DNA of 64,000 bases, taken from assembly GCF_017255185.1 (NCBI RefSeq), contig NZ_JAFKCZ010000004.1, positions 1 to 64,000 of the forward strand, read 5' to 3'. This DNA comes from Parahaliea mediterranea. GTDB lineage: Bacteria > Pseudomonadota > Gammaproteobacteria > Pseudomonadales > Halieaceae. The notes under the pieces were generated by a model. That model saw only the letters and a list, made by a program, of their open reading frames with translations. It searched no databases and had not been told where the DNA came from. This document shows, piece after piece, positions 1-8,058 of this stretch. Made by a program: the position numbers and the translations under genes. Within the stretch, counting starts at the first letter, position 1; each line of letters begins with the position of its first letter.

Positions 1-366
1 ACAGCTTACTTTGAGGGCAGACTGTTGCAATGTAGGCACTGCCCACTCAAAACGCGATGCATGCATAACCCCAAAGCTGCGGATCATCGAAAAGGTGCCG
101 GTCGACAGGTATCGTTTCAGCTCGATGGAAAACGCAAGCCCACCTATACCGACTGGATGAAGCACCGGGTGGATAGCGATCGAGGCAAAGCTATTTACGG
201 CCACAGATTGTCAGTGGTGGAGCCCGTTTTTGGTAACATAGGCTTTAATAAGCGCCTAAACAAGTTCAGTTTACGCGGAAAAACCAAGGTTCAGGGACAA
301 TGGCAACTGTACTGTATGGTACATAATATTGAGAAGTTAAAGAACTATGGACGGTTAGCGAGTTAG
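1..366 (+). pseudogene. IS1182-like transposase, C-terminal part (runs off left edge)
   Basis: The reading frame is open from the first base of the window and ends at a TAG at 364-366, so only the last ~121 residues are visible. They contain a CxxC...C cluster near the start (RHCPLKTRC) and then a basic stretch ending in a VEPVFGNIG segment. This layout is typical of the C-terminal half of IS1182/IS5-type DDE transposases, where the glutamate of the DDE triad precedes the PVFG-like motif. Whether the whole gene is intact cannot be judged because its 5' part lies outside the window. I could not identify the right terminal inverted repeat of the element. Confidence 0.75.
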
Positions 367-755
367 AAAGCGGCCCAGCGTGACTCCGAGAGGAATATAT
401 ACTGAAAATGCGTTCTGACAACGATTTGTGCTTTGAAAATCCAGGGAAAACCGTAGAGGAAATGTGTTCGCTTTCCGAGTCGGTTTTTCTACAGCCTCGT
501 TACCGATGGATTGGCAAACGCGTCACAGAGCGCAACTGCGAAACGGTTTATCGTGACCGCCGTGTCTTATCCTGGTCATTGTTGGCCCCGGTTTATCGTG
601 GCGACCATGACCTTTCGCGGGCCGGGCTGTAATTGTTAGTGTTCACAATTCTTTCATCGGCCGCCTCTACCATCTCTGCAATGTGCGTCCAATAGTTAAA
701 GTATCGGCCTTTCGCGGCCGATCTTTTGGTGAATTGGGGTAATCGAATCCCAAGT
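367..755. other. Gene-poor stretch between transposase and chemoreceptor
   Basis: No convincing gene is present. The only ORF of note (408-632, plus strand) lacks a ribosome binding site and any recognisable motif. The stretch presumably holds the right end of the insertion sequence, the terminator-like hairpin at 703-727 and the ribosome binding site of the chemoreceptor gene. Confidence 0.5.
703..727 (+). terminator. Hairpin followed by CTTTT
   Basis: ATCGGCC at 703-709 pairs perfectly with GGCCGAT at 716-722 across a six-base loop, and CTTTT follows. It would insulate the chemoreceptor gene from transcription coming out of the insertion sequence, or act as a leader structure for that gene. 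Confidence 0.5.
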
Positions 756-762
756 AGGAGGG
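756..762 (+). promoter_or_regulatory. Strong ribosome binding site that decides a CTG start
   Basis: AGGAGGG lies 4 bases before CTG 767, while no ATG, GTG or TTG sits at a usable distance. The next in-frame start-like codon (TTG 827) would remove the first membrane helix of the chemoreceptor. Confidence 0.6.
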
Positions 763-766
763 TATT

Positions 767-2422
767 CTGAACCGGATCAAGATTGGCGCCAGGCTCGCCA
801 TCGCTTTTGCCATCGTCTGTGTATTTTTGATTTGGGCAACCGGGGTAGGCCTGTACTACCTGTCGAAATTGAAATCATCCGCTGACGAAGCCATCAACGG
901 GGCCGCGGCGCTGGCACTCAATGCCCAGCGTGTCCAGATCCTCGCGCTCCAGGAGCGGCGCTTCGAGAAGGACGTGTTTATCAATATCGCCTCGGCGGAA
1001 AAAGTGAGCTCGTATTTCGAGCGCTGGCAGCAGGTTGGCACGCAGCTGGCCGCGGAGCTGCACACGGGAAGTTCCCTGGCGCCGGACGATGATCTGCGCG
1101 AACACTACCGTGGAGCGCGGGAGGGGCTGGCGGCCTATCAGGCGGATTTCAAGGCGGTCCACGAGCGCATAGTCGCGGGCGAGCTGACCACGCCCGGCGC
1201 GGCCAACGCGGCGTTTTCCGAGTACAAGGCGAATATTTACCGGCTTGAATCCCACGCCGAGGAGATCAATGTCCGTGCAACGGAGCACATGGCCGGGGTA
1301 ATGCCGGCCATGAACCGCTCCTATGATCGCGCGGTGACCGGCTTGTGCGCGGTTGCCCTCCTGGCATTGGCACTGGCCGGTCTGCTGTCGGTGGTTGTCA
1401 CCCGTAGTATCGTGCGCCCGCTGGGGCGGGCGGTAGCGGCGGCGCGGGCGATCAGCGAGGGTGATTTGCGCCATCAGATCGCGGTGAACGGCCGCGATGA
1501 AGCCGCCCAGCTACTGGCCGCCATGCGCCAGATGAGCGCGTCATTGTCGGAACTGGTGGCCGGCTTGCGGCGCGCCGGAGATACGGTGTATCGCGGCGCC
1601 AACGGGGTGGCGGGCGGAGCGCTGGAGTTATCCTCGCGTACCGAGCAGCAGGCCGCGGCACTGCAGGAAACCGCGGCCACAATGGAGCAGTTTTCCGCCA
1701 CTGCCCGGCGCAATAGCCAAACCACGCAACGAGCGACGGATCAGGCCCAAAACGCATCGGAACGCGTGGGGGGCGGTGGCGAGGAAGTGCGTACCAGTGT
1801 CGGCCTGATACGGGAAATCGCCACCCAGTCCACCGAGATGAACGGCATTATAGAAACCATCGATGGCATCGCTTTCCAGACCAATATCCTGGCCCTGAAC
1901 GCCTCCGTTGAAGCCGCGCGGGCCGGCGAGCAGGGCAGGGGCTTCGCCGTGGTGGCGCAGGAAGTGCGCGGCCTCGCGAGCGGAGCCACGGAATCGGCCG
2001 GCCGTATTCGCGTGTTGCTGCAGGAAATCCAGGAGAAGATCCAGCATTGCGCGGTACAGGTGGAAAATAGCGGAGACTCCATTGACGGCACCGTGGGGGC
2101 GATCAATGGCCTGGCGAGCATGATGGGAGAAGTGCTGGTCGCAACCAACGAACAGATCAACGGGATCGACCAGGTAACAACCGCGGTTGCGCAGATTGAC
2201 ACCGTGACCCAGCAGAACGCCTCGCTGGTGCAGGAGTCGAGCGCGGCGGCGCAGTCGCTGGAACGGCAGGCCGCTGAACTCAAGGCGCTTGTGGCGAGGT
2301 TCCGCACTGATGAAGAAGGCGCCGCGCCCGCCGAACCCGACAATACCCGGGCTGAACCGGTGCCGGATAGCGACGCCGCGGAAGCCGAGACACGGGCGGC
2401 GAGGAAGCGTTTTGCCGCATGA
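767..2422 (+). CDS. Methyl-accepting chemotaxis protein (non-ATG start)
   Basis: A transmembrane chemoreceptor that would signal to CheA/CheW. The 551-residue product has a first membrane helix at about residues 8-30, a periplasmic four-helix-bundle-type ligand domain to about 187, a second helix at about 188-210, HAMP to about 262, and a long cytoplasmic signalling hairpin. The conserved hairpin tip ([20 protein letters not shown]) is at about 367-386. The frame runs upstream of TTG 827 and supplies the expected basic N-terminus NRIKIGARL. The best start is therefore CTG 767 behind AGGAGGG; ATT 764 is the alternative. The ligand cannot be predicted. No che genes are nearby, so it is an orphan receptor. 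The C-terminus is acidic and proline-rich and lacks an obvious CheR-binding pentapeptide. Confidence 0.9.
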   Translation: MNRIKIGARLAIAFAIVCVFLIWATGVGLYYLSKLKSSADEAINGAAALALNAQRVQILALQERRFEKDVFINIASAEKVSSYFERWQQVGTQLAAELHTGSSLAPDDDLREHYRGAREGLAAYQADFKAVHERIVAGELTTPGAANAAFSEYKANIYRLESHAEEINVRATEHMAGVMPAMNRSYDRAVTGLCAVALLALALAGLLSVVVTRSIVRPLGRAVAAARAISEGDLRHQIAVNGRDEAAQLLAAMRQMSASLSELVAGLRRAGDTVYRGANGVAGGALELSSRTEQQAAALQETAATMEQFSATARRNSQTTQRATDQAQNASERVGGGGEEVRTSVGLIREIATQSTEMNGIIETIDGIAFQTNILALNASVEAARAGEQGRGFAVVAQEVRGLASGATESAGRIRVLLQEIQEKIQHCAVQVENSGDSIDGTVGAINGLASMMGEVLVATNEQINGIDQVTTAVAQIDTVTQQNASLVQESSAAAQSLERQAAELKALVARFRTDEEGAAPAEPDNTRAEPVPDSDAAEAETRAARKRFAA

Positions 2423-2595
2423 CGCCAGTTGGTAGGCTAGGTGTTTCCTCGCGCTCGGCGGGGAGAGCGCCCCATGTGACGGTTTGTCGAGCCAGGGTGT
2501 CCCGGATTTGCAACACTCGCGAGCAGTTCTGGCTATCACGCTTATTCCCTGGCGCCGCTATGCTTCCTCCCAGCAACCTATAGGGAGGTAGAACC

Positions 2596-2928
2596 ATGAA
2601 CAAACTCGCAAGCATTACCATCGGTCTGGCCGTGGCCGCCACATCACTGAACGCCGCGGCCGATCGCAACGATCGCGCGCATCTCGCCATGTGTAACGAC
2701 AATATCCGGCAGGCGCTCGGTGAGGACACCCACACGCGGCTTTACGGCATCCAGCATCGCCGTGACGGCGACCGTTTGCGTCTCAAGGCCCTGCCCGCGG
2801 AGGGGGATAGCCAGGTACTCAACTGCTGGGTGGACGAGCAGGGCGGAGTGACGTTGCAAACCAAGGATGGTGTCGCGCTGCGTACGCCGGCTTACGATGG
2901 CGGCGAGCGCGTGTCACTGAGTGAATGA
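2596..2928 (+). CDS. Small secreted protein of unknown function
   Basis: A 110-residue protein with an N-terminal Sec signal peptide (MNKLASITIGLAVAATSLNAAA, likely cleaved near residue 22). The mature part is charged and soluble, with two cysteines (about residues 32 and 76) that could form a disulfide in the periplasm. The ATG is preceded by AGGGAGG at 2582-2588. It is monocistronic, between the chemoreceptor and a strong terminator at 2961. I do not recognise the family. The closest general impression is a YpeB/PepSY-sized periplasmic protein, but no diagnostic motif is visible. Confidence 0.7.
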   Translation: MNKLASITIGLAVAATSLNAAADRNDRAHLAMCNDNIRQALGEDTHTRLYGIQHRRDGDRLRLKALPAEGDSQVLNCWVDEQGGVTLQTKDGVALRTPAYDGGERVSLSE

Positions 2929-2960
2929 ATAGCCATCCATAGTGAATCAGAGCTGACCGA

Positions 2961-2987
2961 GGCCGCCCTTCCGGGCGGCCGTTTTTG
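2961..2987 (+). terminator. Rho-independent terminator
   Basis: GGCCGCCC pairs with GGGCGGCC through a short TTCC loop and is followed by GTTTTT. It lies 33 bases after the stop of the small secreted protein gene, and may also terminate the opposing DUF6524 gene. Confidence 0.85.
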
Positions 2988-3018
2988 CGGGTGCCTACCG
3001 CGGCGCCGACAGCGGCAC

Positions 3019-3435
3019 CTAATCTTCCACGTCGTCCACGTCGATCTGGCCAGTAAGGCGCTTGCGAATGTGCGACCAGGACATGCCCACCGCCAGTAGT
3101 ATCGATATCAGCACCAGTGACACCCAGGCCAGGGCGCTGGCGGAGTCCAGCTGTATCCAGTCGAGATCGACGAACAACCAGACAATGCAGCCGAACAGCG
3201 CGGCTCCCAGAATGATGCCCAGCCAGCCCATGGACAGGAAGGTGGCGCGCAAGTAGATGATCCACAGGATCAGCAGGACGATGCCGACGATGGCGATCAC
3301 CGGTCCGAACTGCGTGCCCTCGGCGAGCACCCAGCTGACGTAGGAGTAGTCGGTGGGATTGTAGGTGCCGAGGACCAGCGCCAGGGCGAAGACCCAGCGC
3401 CAGAGGAAGCTGCCGGCATCGAAGTTGTTGGCCAT
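3019..3435 (-). CDS. DUF6524 family inner-membrane protein
   Basis: A 138-residue protein with four predicted membrane helices (about residues 11-27, 42-62, 66-88 and 101-121) and a charged C-terminal tail. The N-terminal pattern, a short polar start followed by LWRWVFALALVLGTYNPTDY, matches the family annotated DUF6524 (my recollection, not a search). Function is unknown. The gene stands alone and converges on the upstream small secreted protein gene. Confidence 0.75.
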   Translation of the reverse strand: MANNFDAGSFLWRWVFALALVLGTYNPTDYSYVSWVLAEGTQFGPVIAIVGIVLLILWIIYLRATFLSMGWLGIILGAALFGCIVWLFVDLDWIQLDSASALAWVSLVLISILLAVGMSWSHIRKRLTGQIDVDDVED

Positions 3436-3548
3436 GGGCGATATCCATTGCTGTTGTTGTCGGCCCTAAACCTAGAGCAATTGTCAGGTGAGGGCAAGCC
3501 GCGAAGGATTGGAGCGACGGTTTGGCGCGATCGTTTGGCGGGTTTGTT

Positions 3549-4835
3549 TCAGGCCCGCTCGCTGGGTACCCCGTAGTGGGCCTGGTAGGCGGCGAAGTAC
3601 CGCCGCGACGCGTGGTCCGCGGCGCTGATGCCGTATTGATGGCTGCCGAACTTGCCCTGGGGCTTGTCCGCCAGGAAAGCGGTCATGGCGCCGCGCGTCA
3701 CCTCGGTCAGCGGCATGTGAAAGTGGGTGTAGAGTGCCTCGATGCAGGCCATTGGATCGGTGAGCAGGTCCGCGTAGCGCAGGTCGTGAATGTTTTGAGA
3801 GGGAACCAGCCCCGCCGCGCGCTGCGCCATCACCCGTTCGAGCCGGGCGGCGGTGGCTTCGCCCTCCACCAAACCGGCAAAGGCGGTGGCGTCGAAAGGC
3901 CGGTCGCTGCGCATCCAGTACAGGCTGCCGAGAAGACTGGTGGCGGATGACATGCATCGGATCGGATCGCGATGGGTCTGGATGACGCGGGCGTCCGGGT
4001 AGATCTCGAGTAGCGCGGGTAAATGCCCCAGGTGCTCGGGGGCCTTGAGCAGCCAGTGCCGGCGCGGGTTGCGCCACTGCAGCAATTGCAGCATCTGCCG
4101 GTGCCAGGCGTAGACCGGCGCCAGGTCGGCGCTGGCATACCAGGCGTGGTAGCTGGGAATCTGGTAGAGCGCGGCGATATGGTCCGAGATAAAGGTGTTG
4201 GCCCAGAGCATGCCGCACTCCGCGGGGATGTGCCCGCCCATCTCGTGCATGGTAGCGAACTCCGGGACCACGCGGCTCCACTGGGTCACCAGGGCGTGAA
4301 TGTGCTCCCGGCGCGGGTCCGTGGCGTAGCTCGCCGCGGCGGGGGGAGGGCAGCTGAGGAAGGTTTCCCAGGTCTGGGGCGATCCCAGCGCCGGGTCGCG
4401 GGACAGCAGTTCGAACAACACCGAGGTGCCCGAGCGGGCCAGCCCGGTGATAAAAATCGGTCGGTCGATTGGCTCGTCGTGAATTTCGGGATGGCGCCGG
4501 AAGGTGTCGACGATGCGCAAGCGGTTTTGCAGCCACAGCAGGATGTCACTGCGGGCCATGAGGCGGCCCATCAGGGTGAGCCCTGCCTCGGCCTCCAGGG
4601 CTTTCAGTAGCACCTGGAACGGTTCCCTCCACACGTCATCGCCAAAATCGGCGAGCCCGGTGGCCTCCCGTGCGCATCGCAGCAGTGAGTTCTCGTCCAG
4701 CGGGACCACGCCCGGCAGGTCGAAACAGGCGCCTTCGGCGTTCATGCGCCGCAGCCAGTCCGGATGGGGCGGTGGCGACCAGCGCCCCGCGAGGGTCGAG
4801 GGTCCCGCTCCATTGTCTCGCTTGAAATCAGTCAT
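3549..4835 (-). CDS. Sulfotransferase family protein
   Basis: A cytosolic sulfotransferase-type enzyme that would transfer sulfate from PAPS to an unknown acceptor. The 428-residue product carries the 5'-phosphosulfate-binding loop FITGLARSGTSVL at about residues 128-140 and a 3'-phosphate-binding segment (QTHRDPIRCMSS) at about 284-295. The C-terminal KFGSHQYG stretch is usual in this Sulfotransferase_3-like group. The length is normal for the group, whose members are numerous in marine gammaproteobacteria and actinobacteria. It is divergent from the DUF1214 gene at 5123, with 287 bases between them, so the two may share a control region. Confidence 0.9.
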   Translation of the reverse strand: MTDFKRDNGAGPSTLAGRWSPPPHPDWLRRMNAEGACFDLPGVVPLDENSLLRCAREATGLADFGDDVWREPFQVLLKALEAEAGLTLMGRLMARSDILLWLQNRLRIVDTFRRHPEIHDEPIDRPIFITGLARSGTSVLFELLSRDPALGSPQTWETFLSCPPPAAASYATDPRREHIHALVTQWSRVVPEFATMHEMGGHIPAECGMLWANTFISDHIAALYQIPSYHAWYASADLAPVYAWHRQMLQLLQWRNPRRHWLLKAPEHLGHLPALLEIYPDARVIQTHRDPIRCMSSATSLLGSLYWMRSDRPFDATAFAGLVEGEATAARLERVMAQRAAGLVPSQNIHDLRYADLLTDPMACIEALYTHFHMPLTEVTRGAMTAFLADKPQGKFGSHQYGISAADHASRRYFAAYQAHYGVPSERA

Positions 4836-5122
4836 GCCCTGGGGCCCCTCGAATGCGGCGGGTCGGATGAACCCACTATGGTGCAGCGCCGTGCGCCGGG
4901 CAAGCGCGGCGGTTCAACTGCGTGGGCCGGTGGCGGCTTGCTATGGCGCCGCTGGTTCAAACTTGTGGTAGATCCAGCGGGGACTTGGGTCGTTGCTGGC
5001 AAATGCCGAGCACTTGCCCTAGCTTGCTGTGAGGCATCGACACAACAATCCCACTGGCGGCGCCCCGCTCACCGATGGTGGATTCATGGCCAGCTAGCGG
5101 GCCCGGTAAGAGGACGGACTTT

Positions 5123-6313
5123 ATGTTTGGCGACTGTAAGGATGACGAGCAGCTGCGCGATACCTGGCACCGTTTCTGCGACGAGTTGCGCGAGGCGGGC
5201 GAACTGATATTCCGCGATACCACGCCGGCCAACCCGGTCACCCGGGCCACCGGCTTGCGTTTACTGGCGCGCAATATTTCGCTGGGGCTGCAGTTCGAGC
5301 TGGAAAACAACGACCCCCGCGTCCCGCATCTGATGCACTACTTCGACCCGGTACGCAAGCAAGGCGGCGACAACGCCGACGCTCTCTACCAGGGCGCACC
5401 GATCAATGGCACCGACACCTACCGGATCAGCGGCAACCGCGGTACCGCGGCCTTCTTCGCGGTCACCGTACTGGAAAACGGCGAAACCCCCTGGGGCGGG
5501 GCGGTGGTCGGCACCCTGCTGGGGGACGACCTCGAGGTCGACGAGCACGGCGATTTCGAACTCTATCTCGGCCCCGAGCCGCAGCCCGGCAACTGGATCA
5601 AAACCAGCCCGGATTCCTACCGCGTGACCTTCCGCCAGTTTTTCAATGACTGGGAAAACGAGCGCCGCATGGAAGCGCGCATCGAGCGCCTGGGCCCACC
5701 GGCTGTGCCAGAGGATTTCACACCGGAGCGCGCCCGCGCGGGGCTGCTCGGCGCGGCCAGATGGGTCGCCTGGTCCACCCATTTCTGGGCGGACAAAATC
5801 GACCTGTGGAAAGCCCGCCGCAACGAATTCGTCAGCTATGGCGAACTCGAAGACAAAAAGATCGATTTCACCCCCGCCGGCACGCCACTCATCGCCTATT
5901 GGCGCGTACCCCGGGACGAGGCCCTGCTAATCCGGGTGACGCCGCCCAAGGACTGCACCTACTGGAACTGCGAGTTCGGGAACTACTGGTGGGAAACCAT
6001 GGACTACCGGCAACGCATCACCAGCATCAATGGTCACTACGCCCACTACGAGGAGGATGGCAGCCTGCTGGTGATCATCAGCCACGAGGACCCCGGGGTC
6101 GGTAACTGGATGGATCCCTCGGGGCATGAGGATGGGTATATTACGTTTCGGTGGATGGGGACTGCTGAGGTGGCTAGGCCGGTTTGTGAGCAGGTGCCGA
6201 TTTCTGGGATCAACGCCTTGGACGGCGGCAATACCCGTGTTTCTGTTCAGTCCAGGAGAAAAGGCTTGCAGCAAAGAACTTGCGGAGTGCCCCGTCGTTT
6301 TTATCCACTGTGA
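5123..6313 (+). CDS. DUF1214 domain protein
   Basis: A 396-residue soluble protein. The ATG at 5123 has AAGAGGA at 5108-5114, which makes it a better start than the in-frame start at 5075. Residues about 250-370 carry the DUF1214 signature, including the WNCEFGNYWWETMDY segment and a C-terminal WMG...VARPVCEQVP stretch. The C-terminus ends in a VPRRFYPL-type tail, expected in the family. Members often neighbour sulfotransferases and lipid-degradation genes; the activity is unknown. Codon use becomes less GC-rich over the last ~190 bases, but the family pattern continues to the stop, so I see no frameshift. Confidence 0.85.
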   Translation: MFGDCKDDEQLRDTWHRFCDELREAGELIFRDTTPANPVTRATGLRLLARNISLGLQFELENNDPRVPHLMHYFDPVRKQGGDNADALYQGAPINGTDTYRISGNRGTAAFFAVTVLENGETPWGGAVVGTLLGDDLEVDEHGDFELYLGPEPQPGNWIKTSPDSYRVTFRQFFNDWENERRMEARIERLGPPAVPEDFTPERARAGLLGAARWVAWSTHFWADKIDLWKARRNEFVSYGELEDKKIDFTPAGTPLIAYWRVPRDEALLIRVTPPKDCTYWNCEFGNYWWETMDYRQRITSINGHYAHYEEDGSLLVIISHEDPGVGNWMDPSGHEDGYITFRWMGTAEVARPVCEQVPISGINALDGGNTRVSVQSRRKGLQQRTCGVPRRFYPL

Positions 6314-6424
6314 CAGTAATTGGATTCAATTGCCTCCATATGACGTGTAATCCACCCAGGTTTGTCTGCAAACTAGCTGACAGTGGAAGTCAGTAAAGCG
6401 TGACAACTTTGGGAGGGCAATGGA

Positions 6425-7285
6425 ATGCCCAGTTTGTACTTACCCCGCAGAATGCGTTTTCAATTAATTCTACTGGGGATTGTGTTCTTTTACTGTGCAG
6501 GTATTGGAGCGCAACCGCCATTAGAGATAGAAAACCTTATTGCGCCGCAGCACTCGATAAAATTCTCAGTGAAGCTGGACTACTTGCAAACTCGTGAATT
6601 GGTAAATGTGGGCCCATTGGCTCTGAATTCAAAAAATTCACTAGTTCAGTTTAATCGCTTTGAAACAGCTAGTGCGATCTCTCAGGTTCGCTGGGGATTG
6701 GGGTCACGAGTTGAGCTGAATGCCAGCTACGGGCATCAAACTCTTGACGCCTCTATGGGGATTGGTGAGCAGGGAAGTGATCGTGAATTCCTTTTGATTG
6801 GTGGTGCTTGGGAGGTAAGTCCGGAGAACAGCACCCCAGCATTAGTATTGAATTTTAGCCTTGAAGCGGCTGGAAACTCCTACTCTCATGAAAAGTATAT
6901 TTACGCCAAGACACAAAGTGTTGGTGCAACGATATACCGATCATTAGATCCCGTTGTTCTGAGTGCGAGTGCAAACTACACAAATTATGAATCCAGGCCT
7001 GTCGGGGTGGTTCAGGTAAATCCTGGGGATGTCGCCTCATTCCACTCAAACCTGAACTTTGCCGTGAATCACCGGCTTTCTCTCCTTGGCGGAGTAGGGC
7101 TTCGCATTTACCAACCTTCAACGCTAAACGGGATGAGCCTCTCTTCCCGTGAGACCTTTTTACTTACGAAGCTGGGTGTAGGCCTGCGGCTCGGGAGGCA
7201 GTCTACATTATTCGCGAACACTGAGTTTACCTTGGCTGGGGAGGAGTCAGCCTCGTTGATGTTGGAGTGGATATATCAGTTTTGA
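6425..7285 (+). CDS. Putative outer-membrane beta-barrel of the C39 cluster
   Basis: A 286-residue protein with a signal peptide (hydrophobic core RFQLILLGIVFFYCAGIGAQ, cleavage near residue 29). The rest alternates short amphipathic strands with polar turns and ends in LMLEWIYQF. A terminal phenylalanine in an amphipathic last strand is the usual recognition signal for the BAM complex. I do not recognise the family. The length suits a barrel of roughly 10-12 strands. The start at 6425 has GGGAGGG at 6411-6417. It is the first gene of an AT-richer cluster and is followed within 60 bases by the exported precursor gene. By position it could be the exit channel or receptor for that product; this is inference. 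Confidence 0.65.
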   Translation: MPSLYLPRRMRFQLILLGIVFFYCAGIGAQPPLEIENLIAPQHSIKFSVKLDYLQTRELVNVGPLALNSKNSLVQFNRFETASAISQVRWGLGSRVELNASYGHQTLDASMGIGEQGSDREFLLIGGAWEVSPENSTPALVLNFSLEAAGNSYSHEKYIYAKTQSVGATIYRSLDPVVLSASANYTNYESRPVGVVQVNPGDVASFHSNLNFAVNHRLSLLGGVGLRIYQPSTLNGMSLSSRETFLLTKLGVGLRLGRQSTLFANTEFTLAGEESASLMLEWIYQF

Positions 7286-7340
7286 CCAATAGGAGTGAAT
7301 GGGAATTGCTCAAATATTCTCAAGTACAGGGAGTAGTACG

Positions 7341-7670
7341 ATGAAAAGACTAGCCACAGTAGCCCTTGCAATCGGTCTGTCTCAAGTGATTGCGACAGGT
7401 GTAAACGCAGCAGAGCGCAGCGAACTGACAGACAGGCATGTTGTCTCATCTGCATTCGGACCAGGCGCGTCAATCTCAAGCGAGGACTTTTTGAGTGACA
7501 TGGAGTTGCAGCAAACGCACGGGAAGGTCGCACCTTTGGTTATGGTTGCGACAATAGCGGGCCTTGATATCGCGCTCATGTCGTTCTTCTACGGTGTTTA
7601 TGTGCCGAACTATGCCTCATCGGGTGGTGGGTGCCTGACCTGCTCGGATAAAAACACGGATCTCCAGTAA
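7341..7670 (+). CDS. Exported precursor peptide with double-glycine-like motif
   Basis: A 109-residue precursor. Residues 1-24 form a Sec signal peptide (MKRLATVALAIGLSQVIATG...AA). Residues 51-62 read LSDMELQQTHGK, which fits the LSxxELxx(hyd)xG(G/A/S) pattern recognised by C39 peptidases, with glycine kept at the -2 position but lysine at -1. Cleavage there would release a ~47-residue, very hydrophobic peptide (VAPLVMVATIAGLDIALMSFF...) ending in a glycine-rich SSGGGCLTC segment with a CxxC. ATG 7341 has GGGAG at 7329-7333; a longer form from 7299 would spoil the signal peptide. A strong terminator follows, which would favour high expression of this gene. Pore-forming peptide, fibre subunit and signalling peptide are all possible. 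Confidence 0.7.
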   Translation: MKRLATVALAIGLSQVIATGVNAAERSELTDRHVVSSAFGPGASISSEDFLSDMELQQTHGKVAPLVMVATIAGLDIALMSFFYGVYVPNYASSGGGCLTCSDKNTDLQ

Positions 7671-7682
7671 TTATGACTTCTT

Positions 7683-7722
7683 CTAGCCCGACTGGAATTT
7701 TTTCCCTGTCGGGCTAGTTTGT
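7683..7722 (+). terminator. Hairpin terminator after the precursor gene
   Basis: CTAGCCCGAC at 7683-7692 pairs perfectly with GTCGGGCTAG at 7708-7717, followed by a short T-rich run. It sits between the precursor and the membrane protein/peptidase genes. It could let the precursor transcript accumulate above that of the processing genes. Confidence 0.75.
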
Positions 7723-7767
7723 ATATGTGGGCGCATAAATGTATGTCATATATTTAAGGGATTCGTT

Positions 7768-8058
7768 ATGAAGCATCCGGCGCTGATTAGAAAGTTGAGG
7801 GAGTATCGTTACGAAAAGCTGTATTCAAAATATACATGGATGATCGTGGCTGCCGCGGGCGTCGTCGTATTTGGCTTTCTGCTGCTTGTTTACTGCATTT
7901 ACGGCGACAAGGTGCCGGGGCCCGTAATCTTAGTAATAGGGTGTGCCGCATTCTTGGTTTGTATCGCAATTGGAGACCATTTTGGAGCCCGAATTGCGAA
8001 AAGGGAGGCAAATCAAGTAGAAGATTCCAGTGAGCGTGATGAGAATTCTCGTCACTAG
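7768..8058 (+). CDS. Small two-helix inner-membrane protein of the C39 cluster
   Basis: A 96-residue protein with a basic N-terminus (KHPALIRKLREYRYEKL), two membrane helices at about residues 25-46 and 52-73, and a charged cytoplasmic tail. AAGGG precedes the ATG. Its 3' end overlaps the start of the C39 peptidase gene by 20 bases, which implies translational coupling. It is unrecognised. Its size and placement suggest an accessory or immunity-like protein for the exported peptide, but nothing in the sequence proves either. Confidence 0.65.
   Translation: MKHPALIRKLREYRYEKLYSKYTWMIVAAAGVVVFGFLLLVYCIYGDKVPGPVILVIGCAAFLVCIAIGDHFGARIAKREANQVEDSSERDENSRH

Noticed and set aside
408-632. 74-residue plus-strand ORF after the transposase
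   Set aside because: No ribosome binding site, no motif, mixed composition; probably insertion-sequence end plus intergenic DNA.
6120-6350. Possible frameshift at the end of the DUF1214 gene
   Set aside because: Codon use changes and an alternative frame stays open, but the annotated frame ends in a family-like VPRRFYPL tail, so no frameshift is needed.
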